NCBI RefSeq assembly: GCF_001476815.1
Contig: NZ_LDSL01000053.1
Coordinates: 1 to 41,057 of the forward strand
Source of the DNA: Pseudacidovorax intermedius
GTDB taxonomy: Bacteria > Pseudomonadota > Gammaproteobacteria > Burkholderiales > Burkholderiaceae_C
Direction of reading: 5' to 3'
DNA length: 41,057 bases
Below are positions 8,927-18,875 of the stretch, piece by piece (the first letter of the stretch is position 1; every line of letters starts with the position of its first letter). A model generated the notes under the pieces. That model was given only the letters and a program-made list of their open reading frames with translations. It had not been told where the DNA came from and did not search any database. A program made the position numbers and the translations under genes.

Positions 8927-11167
8927 TCAGAACTTCGCCCGCAACGTCAGCATCACGTTGCGCGGATCCGCATAGTTGGCGTAATCCAGGTTGGCCCAGT
9001 ACTTCTTGTTCGTCGCGTTGTTGATGTTCAGGGTCGCGCTCAGGCGCTCGTTGAACTTCCACGTCGCCCGCAGGTTCAGCACGGCCACCGGCGGATCGGT
9101 CACCGTCACCGTGCCCAGGATCGGGTGCGGAATGTTGAAGCCCTCGATCTTGGTCTGCCACTGCAGGCCGCCGCCCACCGACAGCGGCGCGAGCGCACCG
9201 CTCAGCTGGTAGTCGGTGGACAGCTGCAGCAGGTATTCCGGGAAATTCGCATAGATCAGGTCGCTCGCGTTGCGCTCCACCTTCGTGCGCGTCAGGCCCG
9301 CGCTGACGCGCCAGCGCGGCGTGACGAAACCGGCCAGCTCGGCCTCGAAGCCATACGAGCGCGTGCCGTCCACCGCGCGGTAGGCCGAACTGCCATCGGG
9401 CAGCGTGCCCGCCGGCACGCTGGTGTCGCGCACGCCGAAGTTGTCCTGCTTCGTCTCGTAGATCGCGAAGTTCCCCGTCAGGCGCCCATCCAGCAGGTTG
9501 CCTTTAATGCCGATCTCGGCATTGCTGCCCGTCACCGGCGGCAGCGGGTTGTTGCTGGCATCGCGGTAGTTCTGCGGGTTGAAGATGCGGCCGTAGCTGG
9601 CGTAGAGCGAGGCATCGGGCGTCACGTCGTACATCAGGCCGACGAAGGGCGTGCTCTTGCGGTCCACCTTCTGCACGCCGGTGGTGCTGACGTACCGGCC
9701 GGCCGTGTTGAAGTTGCTGGTCGAGCGCTCCCAGTTCGTCAGGCGCACGCCGGTCATCAGCGACAGCGCATCCGTCAGACGCCAGCGGCCGGAGGCATAC
9801 AGGCCGGTCTGGTCGGTGGTCTGCTCGCTCCAGGCGCCGGTCTTGTTGTAGTAGGGCTGGGGCGCGTAGCCGTTCCAGGTGTAGATGTTCGGGATGTCGT
9901 AGCGCCAGCCGGAGAGCGAGGTGTAGCCGTCGGTGCGGCCCACCGTGTGGTAGTCCGAGATGCCCAGCACCACGTCGTGCGCGCGGCCGCCGATGTGCAG
10001 CTTGCCCGACAGGTAGGTGTCGATGGCGTTCTGCGTCTCGCTGCCGCCGCCCACCGCGCCGTACAGCGTCATGCCGGCGCCGGTCAGGCGGTTGATGAAA
10101 GGTGGCGAGAGCGTGGTGCGGCCGTAGCCGTAGGTGCGCAGGCTGAAGGTCTCGCCCTCGGTGCGCGCGACGCTCGCGCGCAGGCTCCAGTCGTCGTTGA
10201 ACTGGTGCTCCAGCGTGGCATAGACCGTCTCGGACTCGCGGCTCCAGCGCGTCCACGACGGCGAGAAGCTGGTGGAGATGGGCAGGTCGATCTTGCCGCC
10301 GTCCAGCGCGAAGCGCGGGATGGTGCCCCAGATCGGCGCCTTGGGGTCGTTCTTCTGGCGCTGGTAGCCGAGCGCGACGACGGTGTTGCTGCCGACGTCG
10401 GCCTCCACCACGGCCAGCATGGCCGTCTTGTCTTCCGAATAGCGGTCGCGGAAGGACTCCCTCTTCTGCGGCGCGATGACGAAGCGGCTGCGCACGCTGC
10501 CGTCGGCATTGAGCGGCACGTTGAGGTCCAGCTCGGCACGGCGGAAGTCCCACGAGCCGGCGGACAGGGACACCGAGCCCGCGAACTGCCGCTGCGGCCG
10601 CTTGCGGATCAGGTTGACCGTGGCCGAGGGCGTGCCCACGCCGGTCAGGATGCCGTTGGCGCCGCGCACGACGTCGATGCGCTCGTACAGCGCGGTGTCG
10701 AACTCCTGGTTGGTGTTGTTGCTGTACGCCGGCAGGCCGTCGATCTGGAAGTCGGTGATCTGGAAGCCGCGCGCGAAGTACAGCGGCCGCTGCGTGTCGT
10801 AGAAGCTCACGGCCACGCCGTTCACGTTGCGCAGCACCGCGTCGATGCTGGTGAGCGACTGGCGCTCGATCTGCTCGCGGTTGACGGTGGTGACGGACTG
10901 CGGCGTCTCCCGCGCAGTGAGCGGCAGGCGCGTGGTGGCGCTCTCGCGGGCACCCTCCACGGTGACGGCGTCCAGCGACCGTTGGGCGGGGCGCGGCGCC
11001 GCGGCCCCGTCGGCGGCGTCGGCCCGGACGGCCGGGGCCGGCTCGCTGGCCGCGCCGGTCTGCGCCCACACGGGCAGCGCGCCCAGCGCGAACACGGCCA
11101 GGGCCAGCGGACGAAGGGCGGGAAGGGAGGAAGGGACGGCCGAGCGCGACCGGCGGGAGGCAGGCAT
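8927..11167 (-). CDS. TonB-dependent ferric-siderophore receptor
   Basis: A 746-residue outer-membrane receptor. A signal peptide ends near VWAQ (about residue 36), then comes a TonB-box-like DAVTVEG at about 66-72. The plug domain carries TPQSVTTV, ARGF and IDVVRG motifs, and a 22-strand-type barrel ends in Phe. The pattern fits the FhuE/FpvA/FoxA siderophore family. There is no N-terminal STN signalling domain and no adjacent anti-sigma/sigma pair, so it should be a transporter only. The start has AGGAG seven bases upstream. I found no convincing Fur box in the 180 bp upstream; a TACAAT lies on the complementary strand near 11265. ExbB/ExbD elsewhere in the window could energise it. The ligand is unknown. 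Confidence 0.9.
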   Translation of the reverse strand: MPASRRSRSAVPSSLPALRPLALAVFALGALPVWAQTGAASEPAPAVRADAADGAAAPRPAQRSLDAVTVEGARESATTRLPLTARETPQSVTTVNREQIERQSLTSIDAVLRNVNGVAVSFYDTQRPLYFARGFQITDFQIDGLPAYSNNTNQEFDTALYERIDVVRGANGILTGVGTPSATVNLIRKRPQRQFAGSVSLSAGSWDFRRAELDLNVPLNADGSVRSRFVIAPQKRESFRDRYSEDKTAMLAVVEADVGSNTVVALGYQRQKNDPKAPIWGTIPRFALDGGKIDLPISTSFSPSWTRWSRESETVYATLEHQFNDDWSLRASVARTEGETFSLRTYGYGRTTLSPPFINRLTGAGMTLYGAVGGGSETQNAIDTYLSGKLHIGGRAHDVVLGISDYHTVGRTDGYTSLSGWRYDIPNIYTWNGYAPQPYYNKTGAWSEQTTDQTGLYASGRWRLTDALSLMTGVRLTNWERSTSNFNTAGRYVSTTGVQKVDRKSTPFVGLMYDVTPDASLYASYGRIFNPQNYRDASNNPLPPVTGSNAEIGIKGNLLDGRLTGNFAIYETKQDNFGVRDTSVPAGTLPDGSSAYRAVDGTRSYGFEAELAGFVTPRWRVSAGLTRTKVERNASDLIYANFPEYLLQLSTDYQLSGALAPLSVGGGLQWQTKIEGFNIPHPILGTVTVTDPPVAVLNLRATWKFNERLSATLNINNATNKKYWANLDYANYADPRNVMLTLRAKF

Positions 11168-11349
11168 GCTGATGCTCCTGGAGCAGGGATGAAAGGGCTG
11201 GCTGGCAGCGCTTTCCCCCAGCGGGGCGCACAGCTTGCTATGTCGACAAAGTCAGGCGATTGTAAGCAGCTGTCGCAGCGCGCCCGGGCCGCGGGCGTGG
11301 CGAAAAGCCCACGCCGGCAGGACCAATGCGATCGGTTCATCATGGCCGC

Positions 11350-12369
<1,020 letters not shown>

Positions 12370-12389
12370 GCGCGCGGCCGAGCTGTCGA

Positions 12390-12433
12390 ATGGCCGAAGC
12401 GGCCAAATGGCCGAGCGGCCCGCGGGCCGCTCG
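12390..12433. terminator. Hairpins at a convergent junction (possible bidirectional terminator)
   Basis: TGGCCG-AAG-CGGCCA (12390-12404) is followed by a perfect 22-bp palindrome at 12412-12433 with CGAGCGGCC arms. It lies between the ends of the luciferase-like gene and the barrel protein. On the plus side a T-rich CTTGTGTTT follows six bases later. There is no clean T-run directly behind the stem, so its efficiency as an intrinsic terminator is uncertain. Confidence 0.4.
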
Positions 12434-12445
12434 TGACGCTTGTGT

Positions 12446-13354
12446 TTAGAAGCGCGCCTTGACCGCCGCCACCGGGCCCTGGAACTTCACGCGCAGACCC
12501 TGCAGGCCGGGCTCGTCGCGCTTCAGGTCCACGTCGGTGACCGCATAGGCCAGCGACACGCCGACGTTGCGCCACGGGAACCATTCGGCGCCCAGCTGCG
12601 CGTTGTAGATGCTGCCGTGCACCCCGCTGCTGCCGCCCTTGCGGATGCCGGAGGCGTCGAAGAACAGGCGCAGGTCGGGCGAAATGGCATGGCGCACGCC
12701 GATCTCCAGCATGGGCGCCACGGCGTCATCGCTGTCCTGGCGGCTGAAGCGGCCGTTGTTGCTGTAGAAGCCCAGGCTGGGCAGGTTGGCGCTGGCCGCC
12801 GCGAAGGCGTTGGTCTCGAGCTTGACCTTGTAATAGCCGATGCCGGCGCCGACGCCGAACACGGTGTTGCCCGAGCCGAACCAGTAGCGATAGCCCAGGC
12901 GAGCCACGTCCAGATCGAAATTCAGGTTCAGGCCTGCCGTGCCCGTGACGCCGAAGGGGCCGGCGGTGTAGGCGGTGCTGCCGTAGTCCGAATAGTTCTG
13001 GCTGTAGCGGAAGGCTTCGAAGGAGATGCCGTGGTTGTCGCCGATCAGGAACTCGCCGGCGATGCGCGGCAGCGCCTTGCGGTCGGCCCGGACATCGCCG
13101 GTGTTGAAGGAGGCGAAGTTGTTGCCCACCGTGGCGCTGACCTTGGGCTCGGCATAGTAGGCGCCGACGGACAGGCTCACGCGGTCGAGCGCGGGCGAGA
13201 CGGTGGTGCCGAGGGCCGGGTCGGTGGCCATGGGGCTGGCGCTCTGGGCCAGGGCCGACAGCGGCAGCAGGGCCGAACCGGCGGCCAGGGCCAGCGGCAT
13301 GCGCGCGGCGCGCAGCCAGGAACGGTACAGGGAGGAGGACGAAAGGCTGGACAT
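12446..13354 (-). CDS. Outer-membrane beta-barrel protein, function unknown
   Basis: A 302-residue exported protein with a Sec signal peptide ending ALA-Q near residue 37. A run of amphipathic, aromatic-rich strands (for example [24 protein letters not shown]) follows, and the last residue is Phe, the usual barrel-assembly signal. I place it among small OmpA/OmpW-like barrels without assigning a family; there is no peptidoglycan-binding domain. The start at 13354 is chosen because it puts the signal peptide first and follows AAGGA; the frame is open 76 codons further upstream with no signal-peptide logic. No neighbour suggests a substrate. Confidence 0.7.
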   Translation of the reverse strand: MSSLSSSSLYRSWLRAARMPLALAAGSALLPLSALAQSASPMATDPALGTTVSPALDRVSLSVGAYYAEPKVSATVGNNFASFNTGDVRADRKALPRIAGEFLIGDNHGISFEAFRYSQNYSDYGSTAYTAGPFGVTGTAGLNLNFDLDVARLGYRYWFGSGNTVFGVGAGIGYYKVKLETNAFAAASANLPSLGFYSNNGRFSRQDSDDAVAPMLEIGVRHAISPDLRLFFDASGIRKGGSSGVHGSIYNAQLGAEWFPWRNVGVSLAYAVTDVDLKRDEPGLQGLRVKFQGPVAAVKARF

Positions 13355-13659
13355 GGTGCCTGTTCCTTGAAGGGAAGACGACGACGAAAAAGAGAAAGGT
13401 GAAGGACCGACGGTTGCAGGAGGCGCGGGGTGACGCACCGGCAGTGCGCCATTTGCGCCCCACGCGGGACGGCCGTGCCGGTCGGGATGGACGACCGATG
13501 AAATGGCCACGCCCTGCACGGGCAGCCTATCGTCCTGGACCGCACGGCCAAGTGGCGCCGGTCCTTCGTGGCTGTAGGACAAGTGACGTTCTGGCGCAAA
13601 CGCGGAAGACCCGCTCCAGAGTGGCCTTTCGGCCCGGCAGGCCGCAGTGCAGGCCGAGG
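13355..13659. other. Intergenic region upstream of the barrel protein
   Basis: About 305 bp without a convincing gene, between two minus-strand genes. On the minus strand TTGCGC and TACAGC, 17 bases apart near 13574-13602, are a weak promoter candidate for the barrel protein. I see no strong terminator for it to follow and no repeat. Confidence 0.4.
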
Positions 13660-14424
13660 TCAGAGTCGCGTCAGGCAGCGCCGCACGATGGCCGCGCTGA
13701 AGGGGCTCGCCACCCGCGCCACGAAGCGGCCGAAGTCGGTGTGGGCGGCATCGTCGGCCCGGTCGGAGATGGTGCGCACCGCCGCGAAGGGCACGCCCCA
13801 GTCGTGGCAGACCTGGGCGACGGCGGCGCCTTCCATCTCCACCGCCAGCGCGTCGGGCAGTTCGGCGCGCAGCGCGGCGCTTTCGGCGGCGGTGGCGACG
13901 AAGCGGTCGCCGCTCAGGACCAGGCCGCGGTGCAGGCGCGCGCCGGCCAGCGCGAATTCGGCCCGCGCCTCGGGCGGCAGATGGGCCGGCAGGTCGGCCA
14001 GCACCTCGGCGGCGGCGCCGGCCAGCGCCTCGGACAGCGGGGCATCGGCGGCGAAGCGCGTCAGGCCGGTGAGCGGCACCTGGTGCCGCGGGAAGAGCGG
14101 CGAGGCGTCCATGTCGTGCTGCAGCAGCTCGCGCGCCACCACCACGTCGCCCACCGACACGCCCGCGCCCAGGCCGCCCGCCACACCGGTGAAGAGCACG
14201 GCAGGGGCGCCGTAGCGGTCCAGCAGCACGGCCGCCGTGGTCGCGGCCGCCACCTTGCCGATGCGCGAGAGCACGGCCACGACGGGGCGGCCTTCCAGGT
14301 GCCCGCGCCAGAACGGGCGGCCGGCGACGGTCTCGGGCTGCGCGTCGGGCATGGCGGCCAGCAGCGCCGCCAGTTCCTCGTGCATCGCGCCGACGATGGC
14401 GATGGGGGCCGCGCTCAGGCGCAC
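13660..14424 (-). CDS. mtnN: 5'-methylthioadenosine/S-adenosylhomocysteine nucleosidase
   Basis: A 254-residue enzyme that splits adenine from methylthioadenosine and S-adenosylhomocysteine, feeding methionine salvage and relieving methyltransferase inhibition. Recognised by IAIVGAMHEE near the N-terminus (Glu17 matches the catalytic Glu12 of the E. coli enzyme), the VEMEGAAVAQV ribose-binding segment and SDRADD, carrying the general-acid Asp. The start is GTG at 14424, which overlaps the holA stop by ten bases and gives the usual N-terminus. A later ATG would delete the beta-strand holding the catalytic Glu. It is last in the leuS-lptE-holA-mtnN run. Family members acting on futalosine are possible but less likely. 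Confidence 0.85.
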   Translation of the reverse strand: MRLSAAPIAIVGAMHEELAALLAAMPDAQPETVAGRPFWRGHLEGRPVVAVLSRIGKVAAATTAAVLLDRYGAPAVLFTGVAGGLGAGVSVGDVVVARELLQHDMDASPLFPRHQVPLTGLTRFAADAPLSEALAGAAAEVLADLPAHLPPEARAEFALAGARLHRGLVLSGDRFVATAAESAALRAELPDALAVEMEGAAVAQVCHDWGVPFAAVRTISDRADDAAHTDFGRFVARVASPFSAAIVRRCLTRL

Positions 14425-15461
14425 AGCTTCGCGGTCATCAGGCCCAGCCGCTGCAGCGCCTGCCAGGGGTCGGCGGGCCAGTCGGGCTGCTTGAGGCCCT
14501 TGACGATGCCGTCGGTGACGTGCGCGGCGCGCAGCAGGCGCGCCAGCGCGCGCGGGGTGAGGCGCGGCAGCACGCGCTCGAAGGCGCGCTCGCGCGGGCC
14601 CCAGATGCGGTTCTCGCGCAGGGCCATGGGCAGCGGGCGACCCGCGTCCATGGCGTCGCGCACGCGCTTGAGGGCGCGGATGTCCTCGGCCAGCGTGTAG
14701 TGCACCAGCACCGCCGCCTCGCCCTCGGCCTGCAGGCCGCCGAGCATGCGGGCCACGCGCGTCGCGTTGCCCGAGAGCACGGCGTCGGACAGCTTGAACA
14801 CGTCGTAGCGGGCCACGTTGTTGACGGCGGCCTCGACCTGCTCCCAGCCCAGCTCGCCTGGCGGGTGCAGCAGGGCGAGCTTCTGGATCTCCTGGTGGGC
14901 GGCGAGCAGGTTGCCCTCCACCCGGTCGGCGAAGAACTGCAGCGTGCGCTGGCCCTCCTCGCCGGCCTTCACGCGCTGGCCCTGGCGCGCCAGGCGCTGC
15001 GCGATCCACTGCGGCAGGGCGCCGCGCTCCACCGGCTCCACCTGCAGGGTCACGCCGTGGGCGTCGAGGGCGCCGAACCAGGCGCCGCTCTTGGTCATCT
15101 TGTCCAGCCGCGGCAGGAAGACCAGCGTCAGCGTGCCGTCGCTGGCCGCCGCGTTCTCGGCGATCTGCTGCAGGGCGGTGCTGCCGTCCTTGCCGGGCTT
15201 GCCCGAAGGGATGCGGATCTCGATCAGCTGCCGGTCGGCGAAGAGGCTGAGCGAGCCGCCGGCGGCCAGCACGCCGCTCCAGTCGAAATGCGCGCCGGCC
15301 ACGGTGAAGCTGCTGCGCTCGGTGTAGCCGGCGGCGCGGCCCGCGGCGCGGATGGCATCGGCCGCCTCCTGCACCAGCAGCGGCTCGTCGCCGTGCACGG
15401 TGTAGAGGGTGCGCAGGCCCTTGGCCAGGTGCGCGTCGAGCTGGGCGGCGGCCAGTTGCAT
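14415..15461 (-). CDS. holA: DNA polymerase III subunit delta
   Basis: A 348-residue clamp-loader delta subunit, the part that opens the beta sliding clamp. Typical landmarks are YTVHGDEPLLVQEAAD at the N-terminus, LFADRQLIEIR (the clamp-contacting strand and helix area), FFADRVEGNLLAAHQEIQKL and the C-terminal collar helices (RENRIWGPRE). The length is normal for the family. The start ATG follows the lptE stop by ten bases, so the two are probably translationally coupled. The leuS-lptE-holA order is conserved in many proteobacteria. Confidence 0.93.
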   Translation of the reverse strand: MQLAAAQLDAHLAKGLRTLYTVHGDEPLLVQEAADAIRAAGRAAGYTERSSFTVAGAHFDWSGVLAAGGSLSLFADRQLIEIRIPSGKPGKDGSTALQQIAENAAASDGTLTLVFLPRLDKMTKSGAWFGALDAHGVTLQVEPVERGALPQWIAQRLARQGQRVKAGEEGQRTLQFFADRVEGNLLAAHQEIQKLALLHPPGELGWEQVEAAVNNVARYDVFKLSDAVLSGNATRVARMLGGLQAEGEAAVLVHYTLAEDIRALKRVRDAMDAGRPLPMALRENRIWGPRERAFERVLPRLTPRALARLLRAAHVTDGIVKGLKQPDWPADPWQALQRLGLMTAKLCA

Positions 15462-15471
15462 CGCAGCGGAA

Positions 15472-16035
15472 TCAGGACGCGGCCGGCGGCTTGGCCGCGG
15501 CCAGGCGGCGCACCAGCTGCTGGGCCATGTCCTGCATCATGTCGCGGTACAGGAAGTTCTGCTCCGCTTCCTTGGCCAGCACGGTGTTCTCGTTGTAGCT
15601 GATGTCGCGCGACAGGCTGAGCGGCGTCTTGGGGATGAGCTCGCGGCCGTCCTTGGTGCGCAGGCGGTAGCTGATCTGCAGCGAGATCGACAGGTCGCGC
15701 GCCTGGCCGGTGGAGTTGGTCGACAGGATGGCGCTGGTGCGCGCCTCGTCGCTGAGTTCGCACACGGCCTCGGCCTCGGTCACCGGGTCGGTGTTGGCCA
15801 GCACCTTCAGGTCGCCCTGGCCGCGCAGCGCGCGGCGCAGCTCGGCCGCCACGCCGGGCACGCCGGTCACGGCGATGGAGCGGAAAGGGAACTGCGCCGC
15901 GCCCCGCAGCCGGAAGCCGCAGCCGGCCAGCAGGGCCGCCATGGGCAGAACGCCAGCGCCCAGCAGCAGGCCGCGGCGCGAGGGCCCCGCCGCCGCGCCC
16001 GGGCGCCGACCGGAAAGGCGCGCGCCCGCCCTCAT
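15472..16035 (-). CDS. lptE: LPS-assembly lipoprotein LptE
   Basis: A 187-residue outer-membrane lipoprotein that plugs the LptD barrel and helps deliver lipopolysaccharide to the cell surface. A lipobox LAGC places the lipidated Cys at residue 39, followed by GFRLRG, the usual LptE start. The C-terminal half ([23 protein letters not shown]) is typical. The ATG overlaps the leuS TGA as ATGA. The signal region has SRRGLLLG before the hydrophobic stretch, which resembles a twin-arginine motif; Sec export cannot be excluded. Confidence 0.9.
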   Translation of the reverse strand: MRAGARLSGRRPGAAAGPSRRGLLLGAGVLPMAALLAGCGFRLRGAAQFPFRSIAVTGVPGVAAELRRALRGQGDLKVLANTDPVTEAEAVCELSDEARTSAILSTNSTGQARDLSISLQISYRLRTKDGRELIPKTPLSLSRDISYNENTVLAKEAEQNFLYRDMMQDMAQQLVRRLAAAKPPAAS

Positions 16036-18665
16036 GCCACCACCACGTTGACCAGCCGGCCGGGCACCACGATCACGCGCTTGATGGCCTGGCCGTTCGC
16101 ATGCTTGGTGAAGGCCTCGCTGGCCACGGCCAGGGCCTCGATCTCGGCCTTGTCGGCACCGGCCGGCACCACCACGGCGCCGCGCAGCTTGCCGTTGATC
16201 TGCAGCATGAGTTCGACCTCGTCCTGCGCCAGCGCGCCTTCGTCCACCACGGGCCAGGGCGCGTCGAGCAGCACGCCCTGCATAGCCGCATAGCCCAGCT
16301 GCTTCCACAGCTGGTGCGTCAGGTGCGGCGTGACGGGATAGAGCACGCGCAGCAGGATGCCGAAGCCCTCGCGCAGCGCGGCCGCGCCGCCTTCTTCGCC
16401 TTCGGCCTTGAAGCCTTCGAGCGCGTTGAGCAGCTTCATCGCGCCGGAGACGACGGTGTTGTACTGCATGCGCTGGTAGTCGTAGTCCACCTGGCGCAGC
16501 ACGGTGTGCACCTCGCGGCGCAGGGCCTTGGCCGCCTTGCCGAAGGTGGCGCCGTCAGCCGCGGCGGCGGGCATCGCGGCCAGCGCCTGACCGAAGTTCC
16601 ACACCCGGCGCAGGAAGCGGAAGCTGCCCTCCACCGCCGCGTCGTTCCACTCCAGCGTGGCCTCGGGCGGGGCAGTGAACATGGTGTACAGGCGGGCGGT
16701 GTCGGCGCCGTACTTCTCGATCAGCTCCTGCGGATCGACGCCGTTGCGCTCGCTCTTGCCCATCTTGCCGACGCCGCCGTACTCGACCACCGTGCCGTCG
16801 GCGGTGGTGCCGCCGGTGATGCGGCCCTGGGCGTCCAGCGTGGGCGTGACCTCGGTGGGCGGGAAGTAGTCCTTGCCGCCCTTGGCGTTGCGCTGGAAGT
16901 AGATGTGGTTGAGCACCATGCCCTGCGTGAGCAGGCGGGTGAAAGGCTCGTCGATCGTCACCAGGCCCAGGTCGCGCATCACCTTGGTCCAGAAGCGCGC
17001 GTACAGCAGGTGCAGGATGGCATGCTCGATGCCACCGATGTACTGGTCCATCGGCATCCAGTACTGCGCACCGTCCGCCACCATGGCCTGGTCGTTGCGC
17101 GGGTCGCAGTAGCGCATGAAGTACCACGAGCTGTCCACGAAGGTGTCCATCGTGTCCGTCTCGCGCCGCGCCGGCTTGCCGCAGGTGGGGCAGCTGCAGG
17201 CCAGGAAGTCCTCGCGCTTGTTGAGCGGATTGCCGCTGCCGTCGGGCACGCAGTCGGTGGGCAGCACCACGGGCAGGTCCTGCTCGGGCACCGGCACCGG
17301 GCCGCAGTCGGGGCAGTGGATGATGGGGATCGGCGTGCCCCAGTAGCGCTGGCGGCTGATGCCCCAGTCGCGCAGGCGCCAGGTGGTCTTCTTGGCGCCC
17401 AGGCCCTTGTCTTCCAGCACGCGGGCCACGGCGTCCACCGCCTCGTGGTGGCGCATGCCGCTGAAGTTGTCGGAATTGATGGTGACGCCGCGTTCCTTGT
17501 CGCCGTACCAGTCCTGCCACTTGTGGAAGTCGAAGTGCGGCTCGTCGTCCACCAGCACCACCTGCACGATCGGAATGCCGTACTTGTTGGCGAAGGCGAA
17601 ATCGCGCTCGTCGTGCGCCGGCACGCCCATGACGGCGCCGTCGCCGTAGCTCATCAGCACGTAGTTGCCGACCCAGACCGGCACCTGCTCGTCGGTGATC
17701 GGGTGCGTCACGGTCAGGCCCGTGGGCACGCCCTTCTTCTCCTGCGTGGCGAGCTCGGCCTCGGTCACGCCGCCGGCCTTGCATTCGGCGATGAAGGCAG
17801 CGATCTCGGGATTGCTGGCGGCGGCGTGCGCGGCCAGCGGATGCTCCGGCGCCACGGCGCAGAAGGTCACGCCCATGATGGTGTCGGCGCGCGTCGTGAA
17901 GACGTACATGCGCCCGTCCTGGATCGGGGCGCCGTCCGCGCCGCGGATGTCGTGCGTGAAGGCGAAGCGCACGCCGCTGCTCTTGCCGATCCAGTTCTCC
18001 TGCATCAGCCGCACGCGCTCGGGCCAGCCGGGCAGCTTGTGCTGCACGTGGTCGAGCAGCTCTTCGGCGTAGTCGGTGATCTTGAGGTAGTAGCCGGGGA
18101 TCTCGCGCTTTTCCACCGGCGCGCCGGTGCGCCAGCCGCGGCCGTCGATCACCTGCTCGTTGGCCAGCACGGTCTGGTCCACCGGGTCCCAGTTGACGAC
18201 CTGGGTCTTGCGGTAGGCGATGCCCTTCTCGAGCATCTTGAGGAACAGCCACTGGTTCCACCTGTAGTAGCTGGGATCGCAGGTGGCGACCTCGCGGCTC
18301 CAGTCGATGGCCAGGCCCATGGCCTGCAGCTGGCCCTTCATGTACGCGATGTTCTCGTACGTCCACTTGGCCGGCGGCACACCGTTCTTGAGCGCCGCGT
18401 TCTCGGCCGGCAGGCCGAAGGCGTCCCAGCCCATGGGCATGAGCACGTTGTAGCCCGACATGCGCAGATAGCGCGCCAGCATGTCGTTGATGGTGTAGTT
18501 GCGCACGTGGCCCATGTGCAGCTTGCCGCTGGGATACGGCAGCATGGAGCAGGCGTAGTACTTCTTCTTGCCCGCGACTTCGGTCACGCGGTAGACGTCG
18601 GCGGCGGTCCAGTCGGCCTGGGCGGCGGACTCGACTTCACTCGGTTGGTAGGTGGTGGGATTCAT
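16032..18665 (-). CDS. leuS: Leucyl-tRNA synthetase
   Basis: An 877-residue class Ia synthetase that charges tRNA-Leu. The HIGH-type motif is [11 protein letters not shown] (HMGH at 50-53). The zinc-type insert ([18 protein letters not shown]), the CP1 editing domain with the [10 protein letters not shown] pocket, the [13 protein letters not shown] signature and the C-terminal anticodon/vicinal domains are all present. The KMSKS loop reads KMGKS (634-638). The start ATG at 18665 gives the family N-terminus ([14 protein letters not shown]). The frame remains open far upstream only because it runs antisense to the glgB-like gene. It is first gene of the leuS-lptE-holA-mtnN unit and divergent from the glycogen cluster across 210 bp. 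Confidence 0.95.
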   Translation of the reverse strand: MNPTTYQPSEVESAAQADWTAADVYRVTEVAGKKKYYACSMLPYPSGKLHMGHVRNYTINDMLARYLRMSGYNVLMPMGWDAFGLPAENAALKNGVPPAKWTYENIAYMKGQLQAMGLAIDWSREVATCDPSYYRWNQWLFLKMLEKGIAYRKTQVVNWDPVDQTVLANEQVIDGRGWRTGAPVEKREIPGYYLKITDYAEELLDHVQHKLPGWPERVRLMQENWIGKSSGVRFAFTHDIRGADGAPIQDGRMYVFTTRADTIMGVTFCAVAPEHPLAAHAAASNPEIAAFIAECKAGGVTEAELATQEKKGVPTGLTVTHPITDEQVPVWVGNYVLMSYGDGAVMGVPAHDERDFAFANKYGIPIVQVVLVDDEPHFDFHKWQDWYGDKERGVTINSDNFSGMRHHEAVDAVARVLEDKGLGAKKTTWRLRDWGISRQRYWGTPIPIIHCPDCGPVPVPEQDLPVVLPTDCVPDGSGNPLNKREDFLACSCPTCGKPARRETDTMDTFVDSSWYFMRYCDPRNDQAMVADGAQYWMPMDQYIGGIEHAILHLLYARFWTKVMRDLGLVTIDEPFTRLLTQGMVLNHIYFQRNAKGGKDYFPPTEVTPTLDAQGRITGGTTADGTVVEYGGVGKMGKSERNGVDPQELIEKYGADTARLYTMFTAPPEATLEWNDAAVEGSFRFLRRVWNFGQALAAMPAAAADGATFGKAAKALRREVHTVLRQVDYDYQRMQYNTVVSGAMKLLNALEGFKAEGEEGGAAALREGFGILLRVLYPVTPHLTHQLWKQLGYAAMQGVLLDAPWPVVDEGALAQDEVELMLQINGKLRGAVVVPAGADKAEIEALAVASEAFTKHANGQAIKRVIVVPGRLVNVVVA

Positions 18666-18875
18666 GGGCTTGGCGCAGGCGCCCGGCGCAGGGCGGGCCG
18701 GGGACCGGCGATTATCAGGGCTCGGCGCGCGACGCAGGGCTGCGCCACCACGGCCGTCCGCCACCGCGCCGAAGGCCGCGGCCCGCCAACACGGCCATCC
18801 GGATGACACGGCGCGCGCGGGCCATTGGCTACATTTGGGAACCCCGGCCCCTTCCCACGCCACACCCTTTCCCGC

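Noticed and set aside
11168-11349. Fur box upstream of the siderophore receptor
   Set aside because: I looked for GATAATGATAATCATTATC-like repeats on both strands and found nothing close.
15010-15602. Plus-strand frames opposite holA and lptE
   Set aside because: They are shadows of well-recognised minus-strand genes. His/Gln/Arg/Ala-rich composition is typical of antisense frames in GC-rich DNA.
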